Source: Thalassia testudinum
Taxonomy: Eukaryota; Streptophyta; Magnoliopsida; Alismatales; Hydrocharitaceae
DNA: 64,000 nt
Direction of reading: 5' to 3'
Assembly (NCBI GenBank): GCA_037157565.1
Contig: JAZHRO010000036.1
Span: 138,314,501 to 138,378,500 of the forward strand
Each line of letters opens with the position of its first letter. The stretch's first letter is position 1. The notes under the pieces were generated by a model that worked only from the letters and a program-made list of their open reading frames with translations, ran no database searches and was not told the origin of the DNA. Made by a program: the position numbers and the translations under genes. This document shows positions 41,680-52,959 of the stretch, in pieces.

Positions 41680-43173
41680 TTTGTCTGCAGATTAAGCTTG
41701 TCACGCAACATGGAAAATGATCTCCATGTCAGAGCCTTTGTGAGCAAATCAGTAGGCTAATCGCGACTCGAAATGAACCGAACAATTAAATCCTTCCTTA
41801 CAACTGTGGTAAACTGAAAATTGATTTTTATATTTTTGGTATGGGCATGAAAAATAGGATTAGCTGTTAAAGTATGTAGTGTCAAGATTATTACACCAAA
41901 TGTGAGGAGTTTGAAGGAGAGATTGTAACCAAGTTATCTTAACAGTAACATTTGCAGTAGCACAATACTCAGCTTTCGTGCTAGATCAAGTAATTGTATT
42001 TTGCTTCTAGATAAACCATGAGATCACGTTGCAGCCAAAAAGAATGACACACTCGATGGTGGAGTGCCGATCATTGGGGCAGTTTGCCCAAATAACATTT
42101 GAGTTAGCATTCAACACTAGGAAGAAGACTTAGACAAAAGAGGACCAAAATTTAGAGTCCCCTTAAGATAAGACAACACTCCCGTAGCTGTTTCAAAGTG
42201 TTTGACGGTTGGTCTGTGCATAATTTGGGGCAAATGGCTGACAACGAGTACTATATCTTACCAACAAGTCTTCGAAAAAAATGAGTCTTCAAAAGCACTA
42301 GAATCATGTAATGATAAAATATTTGAATTTAGGGGTGTTTTGATTGGTTTTACTCCATCGAGACCACACTAAATTAATAAGTTTGTAATGTATCTCTGTT
42401 GAGACAAATGAATATTGGCAGATCCATAAGTTATCTCAACCCCTAAGAAGTACGAAGGCAGTCCCAAATCTGTAACCTGAAAATGCACTTGCAACTCAAT
42501 CAATAGCTGATCCATGGTTGCTTGAGAGGAGTTAAGAACAAGTATATCATCAACATAGATTAAGAAATAGAGATGCAAAGAGCCCGTGCAATAGATCAAG
42601 AGAGAAGTAGGAAGAACTAAATCCCCTTACAATTAGAAATGAACTTAAACTGTTGAAGCAAGCTCTTGGAGCTTGTTTAATCCATACAAGGACTTCTTTA
42701 AAAGGCACACATGATGAGGGAAATCATGGTATAGAAAACCTTGTGGTTAAGCCATAGAGACTTCTTCAAGAACACTACAAAGAAATGCACCATGTATATC
42801 ATGTTGTTTAAGATGCCAACCATGAATGGCTGCTAAAGATAGCAATAATTGCCCTGTTGTTGGTTTGATTATAGGTATCAAAGTAGTCAATATGTTCACT
42901 TTGATGATATCTCTTGGCAACCAATCTTGCCTTAAAGCGATCAAGAGTGCCATCAGCTTTTCTCTTTGTTCTGTATGCCCACTTATTTCCTAAGGCATTC
43001 ATAGTGGGATGTCCAGGAACAAGGGCCCAAGTATTCTTCTGTAATAAAGCATTTATCTCGTCCGTCATGGCAGAACACCAACGGGGCAGCTTGGAAGCCT
43101 CAGCATAATTTGAAGGCTCCACATTAGTGCAATGGACCTTCAATAGCAGTATACACCTTTTTAACAATCCCAT
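41680..43173 (-). pseudogene. Copia-4 reverse transcriptase and RNase H, broken
   Basis: RT starts with NEINALLQKNTWALV (near 43060) and NKWAYRTKRKADG, then RFKARLVAKRYHQ (near 42930). QHDIHGAFLCSVLEE follows near 42790 and YVDDILVLNSS with YVDD at 42557-42546. The sequence continues GLPSYFLGVEI and LSQQRYITNLL. RNase H is degenerate (42360-41700); its tail DVLTKAL-type codons lie next to the polypurine tract. Stops and shifts throughout. Confidence 0.85.
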
Positions 43174-43188
43174 GCAATGACCTTGTTG

Positions 43189-44013
43189 TCATGGAATGAG
43201 ATCGCAGAGGTGCTGAAGGTCTTCGATCATGTTGAGGTTGCTCCCGTTGAGGCTGCTCTTGTTGGATAGACTCTTCTGATGAGGACTGACTTTGGAGAGG
43301 CTGTTCTTGTGCAGACCGTATAGGAATAGACTGGACTTGATCAATGCTGTGGAAAGATCGAGGAGGACTGCATCTGAAGTTGCTGTACAGGGGAAGAAGG
43401 TGTTGAACCATGTGGAGCAGCAGTGGGAAGGTGGCAAACCATGACACTTTTGTGGCTGCTGAATAAGAGATAGCAGCACTGGAAAAGAAACCATGTCAGA
43501 GGGAGACCTGGAGCAAGTAGTTTCTATAGCCAAGCCAGCACTAAAGGGAAAAATTGTTTCATCAAAATTGACATGACGAGTAATGAAAAAATTATTTGTT
43601 GTGGGATTAAGACATCGATATGCCTTATGCTGAGTGCTATAACCCATAAAAATATGTCTAACAGACCATTGCTAGAATTTATGCTTGGTGTAAGGCTTCA
43701 ATAATGGATAGCAGGAACATCCAGAAGCCTTAAGAAAAGAATAATTAGGCTCTTTATTAAAGAGCAATTGTAAAGGAGCTTTATTTCTAGTAACCATAGA
43801 AGGAAGTAAGTTGATTAGAAATACTACACTATCAAAGGCAAGAAACCAATAATGAAAATGAGCCAATTATGCTCGAGCAATCTTACTTATATGAAGATTT
43901 ATCTTTTTTGCACAACCATTTTGTTTCGAAGTGTAAGGCCTAGATACTCTATGGACGATGCCTTGCTTCTTCAACCAAGGAGATAGGCCTTGAAATTCAT
44001 CTCCCCAATCCAA
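43189..44013 (-). pseudogene. Copia-4 integrase, partial and broken
   Basis: The minus strand gives WLKKQGIVHRVSRPYTSKQNG (split by reading errors; about 43990-43925), AFDSVVFLINLLPS (43840), KASGCSCYPLLKPY and, after a shift, GYSTQHKAYRCLNP (43647) with a Ser/Gln/Pro-rich linker ending near 43190. These match the copia integrase core end and C-terminal domain. The N-terminal HHCC and first catalytic residues are missing. Confidence 0.8.
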
Positions 44014-44094
44014 GTTTATCATACAATTTGGTCTTTGTGTGTGAGTTTATCATACAATTTGGTCTTTGTGTGTGCGTGTGTGCGCGTGCGTGAG
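44014..44094. repeat. 31-bp tandem duplication plus TG microsatellite
   Basis: GTTTATCATACAATTTGGTC followed by TTTGTGTGTG occurs at 44014 and again at 44045. The second copy runs into a (TG)n/(CG)n tract ending near 44090. It marks the truncated 5' edge of Copia-4. Confidence 0.85.
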
Positions 44095-45170
44095 TTTTTT
44101 TTCTTTGTTAAATGGTCAATAGAAACATGTCAAGATCAATGTATGTTGCTTGGTAATACATCAACCCACCACGGACCCAAGATTACTATTGTTACGACAC
44201 TATGCAATAGAACGGGCTAACATGTTTTGAGATACTGTGATACGAAAGTACTTGGCATCAAATAAATTGCTCGTCAACAAACGAGAGTTTACGATAGTAT
44301 TATATATAGACAATGGAAGATCATTGAAATAATCATTGATACTCTTCATTGAAAATAGAAAGTTAAACAAAAAAACTATAACCATATCACCTGGTAATAA
44401 ATCCTTTGTTAAAAGATCCATTATGGCTTTCATTGCTTCAGTAACAAGTGAGAGCTTCATCTTTTGATTGGTCACTTGAGCCAATCCAAGAAAGGCAACA
44501 TGGTTTACCATCACCAAACAAATTGCAACACCCCATGAGTTATAATTTGTTACTACAACATCAACACATATCTAAAAATCAAAAGGTTTAAGAGAGATAT
44601 CATTAACTGTACACATTTAACTTGGGGGGTAAAAAAATCTATAACATTGAAGATGCATTCATACATGTAAGAGTTGTAAAATCTGATCAAATTTAGAGTC
44701 ATTTTTTTAGTTTCAATTAGATCATCTACATGATTTTAGAAGAATAATTGGCACTTCGTTCTTCACATGGAATAAAGTATATAAACGAACAACCCTTGAT
44801 TATTATCATGGTTTAGGTTGTCAACTATAATATCTTAATAAGACTAGTAATTGATCTATGAGAAATTGATTACATAAAAACGCATATGTTGCAGTAGAAA
44901 TTGCATAAATACTTTAGAATTTTTTAAATCGAACATGAAGGAAATTGTATTTTAAATCTAAGTCTGGATCGTCTTTCTGGGAGGCAACTAGTATTTTTGC
45001 TTCCTAAGATTATTATTTTTTTAATCTTTTTCTATTTTCTATTTTTTTAATCTTTTTTATAAGGCACAAAATACAAGTGATCTAATCTCACAATGAAGTG
45101 AACAACTATTAAAAAGTAAGAAGTAGGCAAAGAGATACTCCAATAAAATTTCATTAATGATTGCAAAGGT
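44095..45170. other. Unassigned intergenic stretch
   Basis: AT-rich. A 105-codon open stretch on the minus strand (44517-44200: AQVTNQKMKLSLVTEAM...) looks protein-like, but no family is recognised and no splice structure supports it. It may be a captured gene fragment. The rest (44520-45170) shows nothing. Confidence 0.35.
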
Positions 45171-45503
45171 TTTAATACATCAAAGAAAACTAATTAGAAC
45201 TAGAAAAATAATGACATAAACTAAAGTAGAAACTAATAGAATTAAAACTAAAGTGAAAGCAGAATTTGGGGCCACAGATGACACGGAAATGACCACGAAA
45301 GCGTAGCTTGGAGATAGAAGCTGCAGTTGGAGAAGCAAAGGTAAAGGCACACCTGGTAGAACCTCCACCCCAAAGGTGGCATGGAGTCACTTTGATCTTG
45401 AGGAAGGCCTTACGACCAAGGTGGAGGGAAGAAGCTAAGGGATAGGGAATGGCTAGGTGGATTTTTTTTAAGGTAGAAGATGTTAAGGAGAAGCCCAAGG
45501 AGG

Positions 45504-45541
<38 letters not shown>

Positions 45542-46380
45542 GTCCATGGAGGAGGAAGTGATGAGGTGAAGTGGAGGATGGATAGGTGTTTTTGTAGAGG
45601 TGACGAATGAATGTGATTAGCCAAAGTTGTTGGTCATGGATTGATGGTAGTGGATGGATGGGATTAGGTGGGTTTGGATGAAGGGTTAGGATATAATTAG
45701 GGTTTGCATAGATAGACTTGGTTTAGTTGGAATTGAATGGATAGTGGAGATGAATTTGTAGGGAAGATGGAGGGTGGATCTTAGGTTCATCATGGCCAGC
45801 CAAGAGAGTTTGGATTTGAACTTGTTTGGTTGACCAATAGCAAGTGAATTTTGGGCCCTTGGATGGTCAATGATTGGTGGAGATTGGGGTTAGTGATGTG
45901 CTTGTCCAAGAGGGCTTTGTGTATGGTAGCTTTAGGTTGAGTGTTGGTAGCCATAGGATGATCAATCAATGGTGGCAACTAGGTCTAGGTTGGTCGATTA
46001 TTGATTGTTTCTAGGAGGGAGGTTAGGGTTGGGTTTGGGTGATTAATCTAGGCCATCCAAGGGTTAATCAATGGAGGGGAAAAGGCTTTGGTGGCTGGCC
46101 ACAATAAGCTTCCAAGAGAAGCTTCATGGCCAGCCATAAGATCATGGGTTTCTATTTTTAGTAACCTAAGAGTAAGCCCTAGGATGGAGGATCTAAGGTG
46201 ATGATATATGTTGGGTAGGTTTTTCTAAAATTAGGTTCGTGCATCCTAACCCTTAGATGGAAGATCCAAGTTGCTAGAATGGAGGCTAAGGTGGGTTTAG
46301 GACATGGGTTTTTAGGTTTTGGCAAGCTGTCCCAGGGTTGGGGTGTAGAGGAGTGTGGTGGTGTCAAGTGTATCCTTATC
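45171..46380. repeat. Probable LTR-like repeat with poly-G tract and GATCAATGG-type motifs
   Basis: The minus strand 45624-45190 is open for 144 codons but Pro/Ser-rich and low in complexity, with the proline run encoded by the G tract. Downstream, variants of GGNTGRTCAATNNTTGG recur (for example 45865, 45957, 45990, 46063). Coding-like leader and short-motif repetition are seen in large plant LTRs, but TG...CA ends with a target repeat could not be found. Confidence 0.35.
45508..45539 (+). repeat. 32-nt guanine homopolymer
   Basis: An uninterrupted run of 32 G, preceded by GGCGGA and followed by ACGTCC. Such runs are rare in plant DNA and hard to sequence, so the exact length is unsafe. Confidence 0.9.
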
Positions 46381-46562
46381 TTAAGCTCTTCACTTTATTT
46401 CTTTATTTAATCCTTCCGCTACATCTTGCATATATACAGAACACATTAATTAATGTCAAGTCAACTTTGTGACAAATGCATGCACTACACCTAATATGCA
46501 ATTATCTACAATGCAACTGGCTATGAGACTAACATAAATTAGGCATATTATCATTAGTTTTC

Positions 46563-48045
46563 ATGCATTTATCAGTAATCACCTTCCAACCTTCAACTAA
46601 TGAAAAACCATACAACATGAGAAAGAGTGACACAACTAAAAAAATGTCTGCTAGATTCAATATTCTCTTTATAGAAATCACATTTAAGCAAGCACCATCT
46701 TCTCTAATTCTATTGCAAAATTCTCTTAATGAAAGAGCATCAAGAGTGAGCTTCCAAATGAATAACTTGAATCTAGGAGGGTGATTGGAGCTCCAAAACT
46801 TAATTCTTTATAAATGTTGTTGTTCCATAGAGAAACCTCCTTTTGCAATTAGAGATTGTTAAGCAACTTTTGTTGAGAAAAGCCCCTTTTTTCTAGGGTT
46901 CCAAATGATATAATCTTGTGTAGTGTAATTAAAAGAAAGTTGTCTTTTTACATTGGCCCTTGTGATATGCTTTAGAAACATTCAATAATAGAAATGACTA
47001 TTGAGAAATTTGTCTTCACTATATTTACGATAAGGCTAATATAATTCATACATGGAATCTAATTATCTTGTTAAATATTAATAAATTTTTTGTTTCCAAT
47101 TAACCATCCACAGCCTTCAAAAGTGGAATGATTTGTTTGAGATTTAAGATCCCAAAAATCATATTTTGGGAAATAGTTGCCTTTGATAACCTTGAACAAA
47201 AAGGACCCTTCATTTTTGATAGGTCTGCTTCCTAATTTCATCATTAGTGCTTTTTTACATAGATGGTGATTTCCAATGCCTAGCCTACCTAAATGCTTTA
47301 GTAAGGGGATTTTATCCTAAAAAATGATATGAATTCTATGACTTTTAATGGAGTTTCTCTACAAAAAGTAACACATCAATTGACCCAACTTATTGAGAGC
47401 TCCTTTTGGTATAATGCAATATGAAATTAAATCTATGAGAATGGAGGATAGTGTAGCTTTCATTAGCATTGTTCTTCCTACTTATGAGAGGGTATCTACT
47501 GTTTAGTCTTGAAGAATTTTCTCAAACTTGTTTTCTATGGAAGAATTTATGTTTTTTCGAAAGATATATGCATCTAAATAAGCCTCTCGATCAAAATCTT
47601 TATTAGTTGCAAGATTATGATTAAGATTCCTTTTGAAATCCTTACTACAACCCAACAAAACAAGGTAGAAGATTCGCATATTTTACTTTATATCTTGAAA
47701 AACTACAATACTCCTTAACCACATGCATGATCAATAATGCTTCATTCTTAATAGCGTTACAAATGACTAGGGTATCATCTACATAAGCCATAATGGTTAT
47801 GGAAGGAGCCATATATAGATGCAATTTTGAAACCTTAACAAGATTGGCACTCATGTTACAATTACTCATTCTATAAAGGACTTAGATCCAATGAAGAATA
47901 GAAAAGGAGAGAGAGGACACCCTTGTCTAAGGCCTGTTGCTAATTGAATATGACCATGAGGTCATTCATTTATAAGAATGGAATAGGTGATTGGGAAAAT
48001 TCATTCTTGAATCAATCTGATGACATTACTAAATAATCTCAATTG
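46563..48045 (-). pseudogene. LINE F ORF2: RT palm and zf-RVT, broken
   Basis: The minus strand near 47940 has codons like TRVSSLSFSIL (normally RQGCPLSPFLF). MAYVDDTLVICN carries the catalytic box at 47785-47774 as YVDD, then YCSFSRYKVKYAKS. Further on are KHLGRLGIGN (47290), NKKFINI and, near 46790, FKLFIWKL, the zf-RVT core. Stops throughout. Confidence 0.78.
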
Positions 48046-48295
48046 ATACATGATGGTAATACCATCATTCATCATAACTAACTTGAATTACTCAGAATTA
48101 AATGATAAATGATCTTAAATGATCGTATGAGAATCATAATTTTGCACTGATTTGATTTGAGAAGAAAACAAGAAAACATGGGGTTGGTTAGGTTCCATGA
48201 ACCCAATTGGGGGGAAGGAAGGAGGGATGGCAGGCGATCTTAGGGGAGGCCTTTGATAACCTTGAGCCAGGGATGCTGGAAGATGGGGAGCGAGC

Positions 48296-49063
48296 ATGGG
48301 GAGCGCAAACAAGGGGAGGCATTGGGGCGACAAGGAGGTTTTGTGTTTCAGATGTCGACGTCGAGGGCACATGGCGGCGGTTTGCTGTCATCCACTCATA
48401 TGCCTTGCGTGTGGAGGACATGGCAACAAGCAGGATTCTTGTGTGACCAATAGAGGGCAGGAGAGGGATTGGTCCAACCTGCATCCAGGAGTAGCAAACT
48501 TTAGGATGCCACCACCACTACCTCCTCCTACCTATGGGGGTCATATGGTGGATGTTGAGGTACCCATGATGGAAGAAATCAAAACCACTGAACTGGTGCT
48601 GCGAGGGGCTTTGGTAGGAGAGGTGATGACTGGTACTCCCTCTTTGGACAATATTCGTCAGTTGGTAAGGTCTCTATCTCTGTTGATCGATGATTCGAAG
48701 GTTGCATTCCTCTCCCCCACGCGGTTTGTGCTTTTTTATTTGGGGATGATGGATGTTGAACATCTGCGTTTTCGATCAAGTTCTTCTGATGGATTGATGG
48801 TGATTTGGAGATTGGTCTCTCCTTTTGATGGATCCTTGCTCGAACGACCGCCCCAAAGGATAGGTTCTAGATCGGGAAGGCTGGGGATCAGGGGTCTGCC
48901 TTTACATCTGAGATTGAAAGAGGTGGTGGCGACCATGATTGCAGGCTTTGCTACTCTGACCGAAGATGTGGAGGTTGGTTTAATGGAAGGAGATGGTCAG
49001 GTTATGCGTGTATTGGTGGATGTCTTCAAAGCAGGTTCTGTCCCAGAAAGGATAATTCTCTGA
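48296..49063 (+). pseudogene. LINE G ORF1: tandem CCHC knuckles and RNA-binding-like domain
   Basis: 255 codons open. CFRCRRRGHMAAVC and CLACGGHGNKQDSC (residues about 16-47) are CCHC knuckles; the second has Asn for the usual His. A proline-rich linker and an acidic stretch (VDVEVPMMEEIKTTELVL) follow, then an RRM-like part: VAFLSPTRFVLFYLGMMDVE and LGIRGLPLHLRLKEVV. ORF1 should coat LINE RNA and aid reverse transcription. Weakly coding sequence to 49393 (a charged KKRKDHHH segment) probably ends ORF1 after a shift. Confidence 0.8.
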
Positions 49064-49579
49064 TGTGGGGGGAGTTCCTGGCTTTTGGCATTAAGATTCA
49101 CAATGGGTGATATTGATGGGGAGAATTGTCAGGATAAGTCATCTTATGCGGAGGTGACTGGTGTGGAGGATGTTGTGCATTAGATGGGTAGGATGACCCC
49201 TGATGAGGCACCTATGCCCAAGAAGCGTAAAGATCATCACCATCTTGAAGAGAAGGAGGAAGTAATGGAGTTGGCACCAATGGAACCCTCTATGGTGGAG
49301 GATGTGGCAGCAACTCAACCTTTGTCAGATTTAGTGGAAGAGAGGATCCTGCAAGAGATTTCAAATACCTCTAGGCAACCGAATCCAAGTTAAATGCAAT
49401 GGAAGGTCTGAAATTTGGAGCTGGGACAAATACCAAAGGAGGTGTGGGTAGATCTCCTTATAAACTTAGACAAAGAAGACTATCCACGGTTGTGAAAATT
49501 GATGAAAACTTGGTGGTTGTTATTATGAAGGTGGGTAGGGCCTAGGATGCAAATATGGGGGATTCCCTTGGAGGACGAT

Positions 49580-50968
49580 GAGAGTCCTCACATGGAACAT
49601 GCGTGGGTTGCATGACAAGAGTTGGAGGGCTTCCCTCTCAAGGTATCTGAGAGAGTGGGAGATTGACTGTGCCATAATTCAAGAATCACACATTGAGAAT
49701 GAAGAGGATAGGGTCTAGACTGACTTGAAGAATGCGGGGATGGCTGAATGTGTGTCTCTCAATGCCTAAGGCAGATTAGGTGGGATTGCTCTATGGTGGA
49801 GAAAGGCTTTTCTTTAGTTGCTAGAGGTGCATAAAGCCCGGCATTTGGTGACATGTAAGTTCAAAAGATGTCAGGGGGAAGATGTGTATTTCATCACTGG
49901 TGTATATGGGCCATGTCTTGCATCGATGAGGTAGGAATTATGGGATGATTGGGTTGCAACCGCAGTACTTATACAAGGGGCAGCTTGGTTGGTGGGGGGC
50001 GATTTTAACTGTGTGCTGATAGAGAGAGACAGGCCAAATGGTGTAGTGGATAGTGCATCCCTTGGCTTCCAATTGTTGGTCCAAAATCTGGGTTTAAGTG
50101 AATACCCATCTTCTGGTGCTGAGTTTACTTGGAGAAATGGTAGTGGCCTTATGTCAAAGATTGACAAATTTTTTGGAAATGCCAATCTCCTTGAAATGTA
50201 CCATCTATCAACAATTTCTGGGTTGAAACGCCCTTTCTCAGACCACACCCCCTGGTTTGGGACAGTGGGGAACAAATTTAGGCCTACTCCTATTTCAAAT
50301 TTAAAATATCATGGATGCGTGAACTGGGTTTTGTTGAGATGATTGAGGTGTGGAGGAGGGCTAAACGAGTAGAAGGATCAGCTACTGTCAAGTTTGCTTC
50401 TAAACTGGCTGATTTGCGCAAAATGCTTAAAGAATATGGGGCTGTGATATCTATGTTGAGACAATAAAGACGTTTGGAGGCTTTGGAGAAGATCAAGGGC
50501 TTGGATATAAAAGAGGCAGCAGGACCTCTATTTGACCAAGAACTTGATGATAGAAGAATGTGGCAAGGAGTGGTGGCGGAGGAAGATTTGAAACAAGAGA
50601 TGGATTGGAGGGAGAGATCAAGACAACTTTGGCTGAAGGAGGGCGATGCCAACACCAAATATTTTCATCTCACAGCTAGTTCTCACAGAAGGGCGAACAT
50701 AATCTCTTCCATAGTCAAGAATGGTCAAAGAATCTCCTCTATGCAAGAGATTAGATTGGAAGACATCAAATATTACAGGGATGCTTCGCGGGCTACAACT
50801 AGAGGTATGAGGAGGATGACGGTGAGTGATGCACCTAAAGTTTCTGAGGAACAGGCTTCCAGATTAACGGATGCCATAACTGAGAAAGAAACTGTGGACG
50901 CCATAAAAGACAGTGAGGGCTCCCCTCGGCCTGATGGCATCCAAGTTTTCTTTTACAAGGAACTGTAG
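49580..50968 (+). pseudogene. LINE G ORF2 endonuclease and linker, broken
   Basis: MRVLTWNMRGLHDKSWRAS opens the endonuclease, then CAIIQESHIENEE (catalytic Glu), VYGPCLASMR, WLVGGDFNCVLIERDRPNG, FTWRNGSGLMSKIDKF and PFSDHTPWFG (SDH intact). In-frame stops near 49720, 49770, 49818 and 49933 interrupt. The linker and RT entry follow in 50474-50968: [18 protein letters not shown] and [15 protein letters not shown]. Confidence 0.88.
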
Positions 50969-50971
50969 AGC

Positions 50972-52959
50972 TTGGTTGGTAGTGAGGTGATGAAGGTCAT
51001 CAAGGAATTTGAGAGGGGGAATTCGGGCTTTGATAAGATCAACTGGTCCTTTCTTTTTCTGTTGCCGAAGGTCGAAGGAGCAGAGAGTTTCTCTGATTTC
51101 TGGCTTATTGCACTCTCAAACTCAATTTATTTGGTGGTGAGCAAAATACTGGCAAATAGATTGAGGTCGATCTTGCAGAATCTGATTCATCCTGTCCAAT
51201 CAGCATTCCTCCCTAATAGATCCTTGCAGGAATCATTTATTATGGCTCAAGAGATGGTGTGTGGATGGCACAGAAGGAAATGTAAACCTTTTATGTGGAA
51301 AGTTGATTTCCAGAAGGCTTATGACTCTATTTCATGGCCGTATCTCTGGGAGGTCTTTAAGAGAAGAGGGTTCCCGTCCTTATGGATCCAATGGATGAAG
51401 CGTTGTATCAAAACCTCTTCTTTCTCTCCTTTGATCAATGGCAAACCATGTGGGGCGTGGATTCAGCCACAATGTGGTGTTAGGTAAGGATGCCCGTTAG
51501 CCCTGTTGGTCTTCAACCTTGCTGTGGATGGACTGGCTAGGTATGCCTGTAAACTAGCTGAGGTTGGTGTCATCAGAGGATACTCACTATCTAACAGAAG
51601 AGCTATGGCCCCTGTAATCCAATACACAGACGACATAGTATTTTTTGTTGAGGGGACAACTGCTGCAGCCCAAGCGTTAGGACATATGGTGAACATCTTT
51701 GGGGATCTGTCTGGTCTGAGATTAAATAGGGAGAAATCCACCCTGATATGTTTTGGCATGAATGAGCAGGAGCAATATGCATAGTTAGCCACGTTGGGAA
51801 CTCCTCTATCAAATCTGCCAATCAGATATTTGGGGTGCCATTGAGATATTCAAAGCTACAAAAGAGTGATTGGAATGCCCTCTTTGACAAGATTTTTGTT
51901 AAGTTGGAAGGATGGAACAGTAAGTTCCTATCTAAGGGCAGAAGGTTAATCTTGTTAAATTCTGTTATCACATCCATTCCGATTTTCTACTTTTCCCTTT
52001 TCAAAGCTCCAAAATCCATTTGGAAATGGTTGGATTTGATGCGAAAGAAATTCTTTTGGAAAGGTGCGCGACATGAGGCTATGTTCATGCAGCCACTGAA
52101 ATGGGAACATCTGCGTCACCCCAAGGAAGATGGTGGACTAGGGATTAAAGCACTTAAAGAGTTTAATGAAGCCTTATTGATTAAATGGGCTATCAAAATT
52201 CTAAATGGGGAGGAAAGGTTATGGACTGAACTTATTAATGATGGCTATGGCTGCTTCAACAGTGCTCTGAATAGATTATACCCCTCCAAACCCTCCCCAT
52301 TTTGGCGTTCTGTCACGCAAGCTATCAGAGATAATTGGCACTTATTGCAGCCAGTTCTTGGAGATGGCAGGCACTTCAGTTTATGGAAAGAGCTGTGGAT
52401 GTCATTAGGCGTCCTGCATGAGGCTTATCCTAGGGTCTACTCGGCTTCTATTGATAAGGATGGGGTGGTTAATAACTATTGGTCTGAATCTGGCAGATGT
52501 TGATGGTTGACTGAATTTGAGGCAGTCATGGAGGGGACCAGATTTTGGGAAGAAAAGCAGCGCTTGGTTTCAGACCTGCAAGCCATTTGTCCAAGACCTG
52601 GTGTGGAGGATACTTGTGCATGGGATGGCATCTATACAACTCAACGCGCTTATGGAAAAATTAGGAGTTCCAACAATGGTATGGGAGGCAATTATATTGA
52701 TAAGAAACTATGGCTGTTGAAGGTCCCTCTTAAGGTACAAATCTTTCTCTGGTTATGTAGAAGGGATGGTCTAATAGCAGGAGACCTTAGGCACAGGAGG
52801 ATGGGGATAGCACTGCATGAGTGCCATCTTTGTGGGATGCACATTGACAGTTTGAATCATTTGTTTTCTTCATGTTTGGTCACTGACACGATTTGGAGAA
52901 AAACGTGCAACGAGCCCCTTCCATCATGGAAATCTTTGACATGGTTTTGGGATAACTAG
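50972..52959 (+). pseudogene. LINE G ORF2 reverse transcriptase and zf-RVT domain, broken
   Basis: RT block 50972-51487 has DFWLIALSNSIYLVVSKILA, VDFQKAYDSISW and PQCGVR before a TAA. The block 51506-51784 has the active site as YTDD (51623-51634) where L1 usually has YADD. The block 51835-52503 gives SKGRRLILLNSVITSIPIFY and FFWKGA. The last block 52507-52959 holds zf-RVT (LLKVPLKVQIFLWLCRRDGL, CHLCGMHIDSLNHLFSSC). Only four or five stops or shifts separate these blocks. Confidence 0.9.

Larger units (their letters stand above)
41525..44040 (-). mobile_element. Copia-4: truncated reverse-strand Ty1/copia element
   Basis: On the minus strand it runs from a broken integrase (about 44040) through RT and RNase H to a polypurine tract (AGCTTGAGGGGAGG, 41676-41663) and a 3' LTR (41662-41525). 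Gag, protease and the 5' LTR are absent. The truncation point lies at a 31-bp tandem duplication beside a TG microsatellite. Confidence 0.87.

Noticed and set aside
45190..45624. 144-codon minus-strand frame with a polyproline run
   Set aside because: The polyproline is encoded by the poly-G homopolymer; no domain or splice signals support a gene.
45073..46355. A fourth solo LTR around the poly-G tract
   Set aside because: Candidate TG...CA ends could not be paired with a convincing 5-bp direct repeat, so only a low-confidence repeat is reported.
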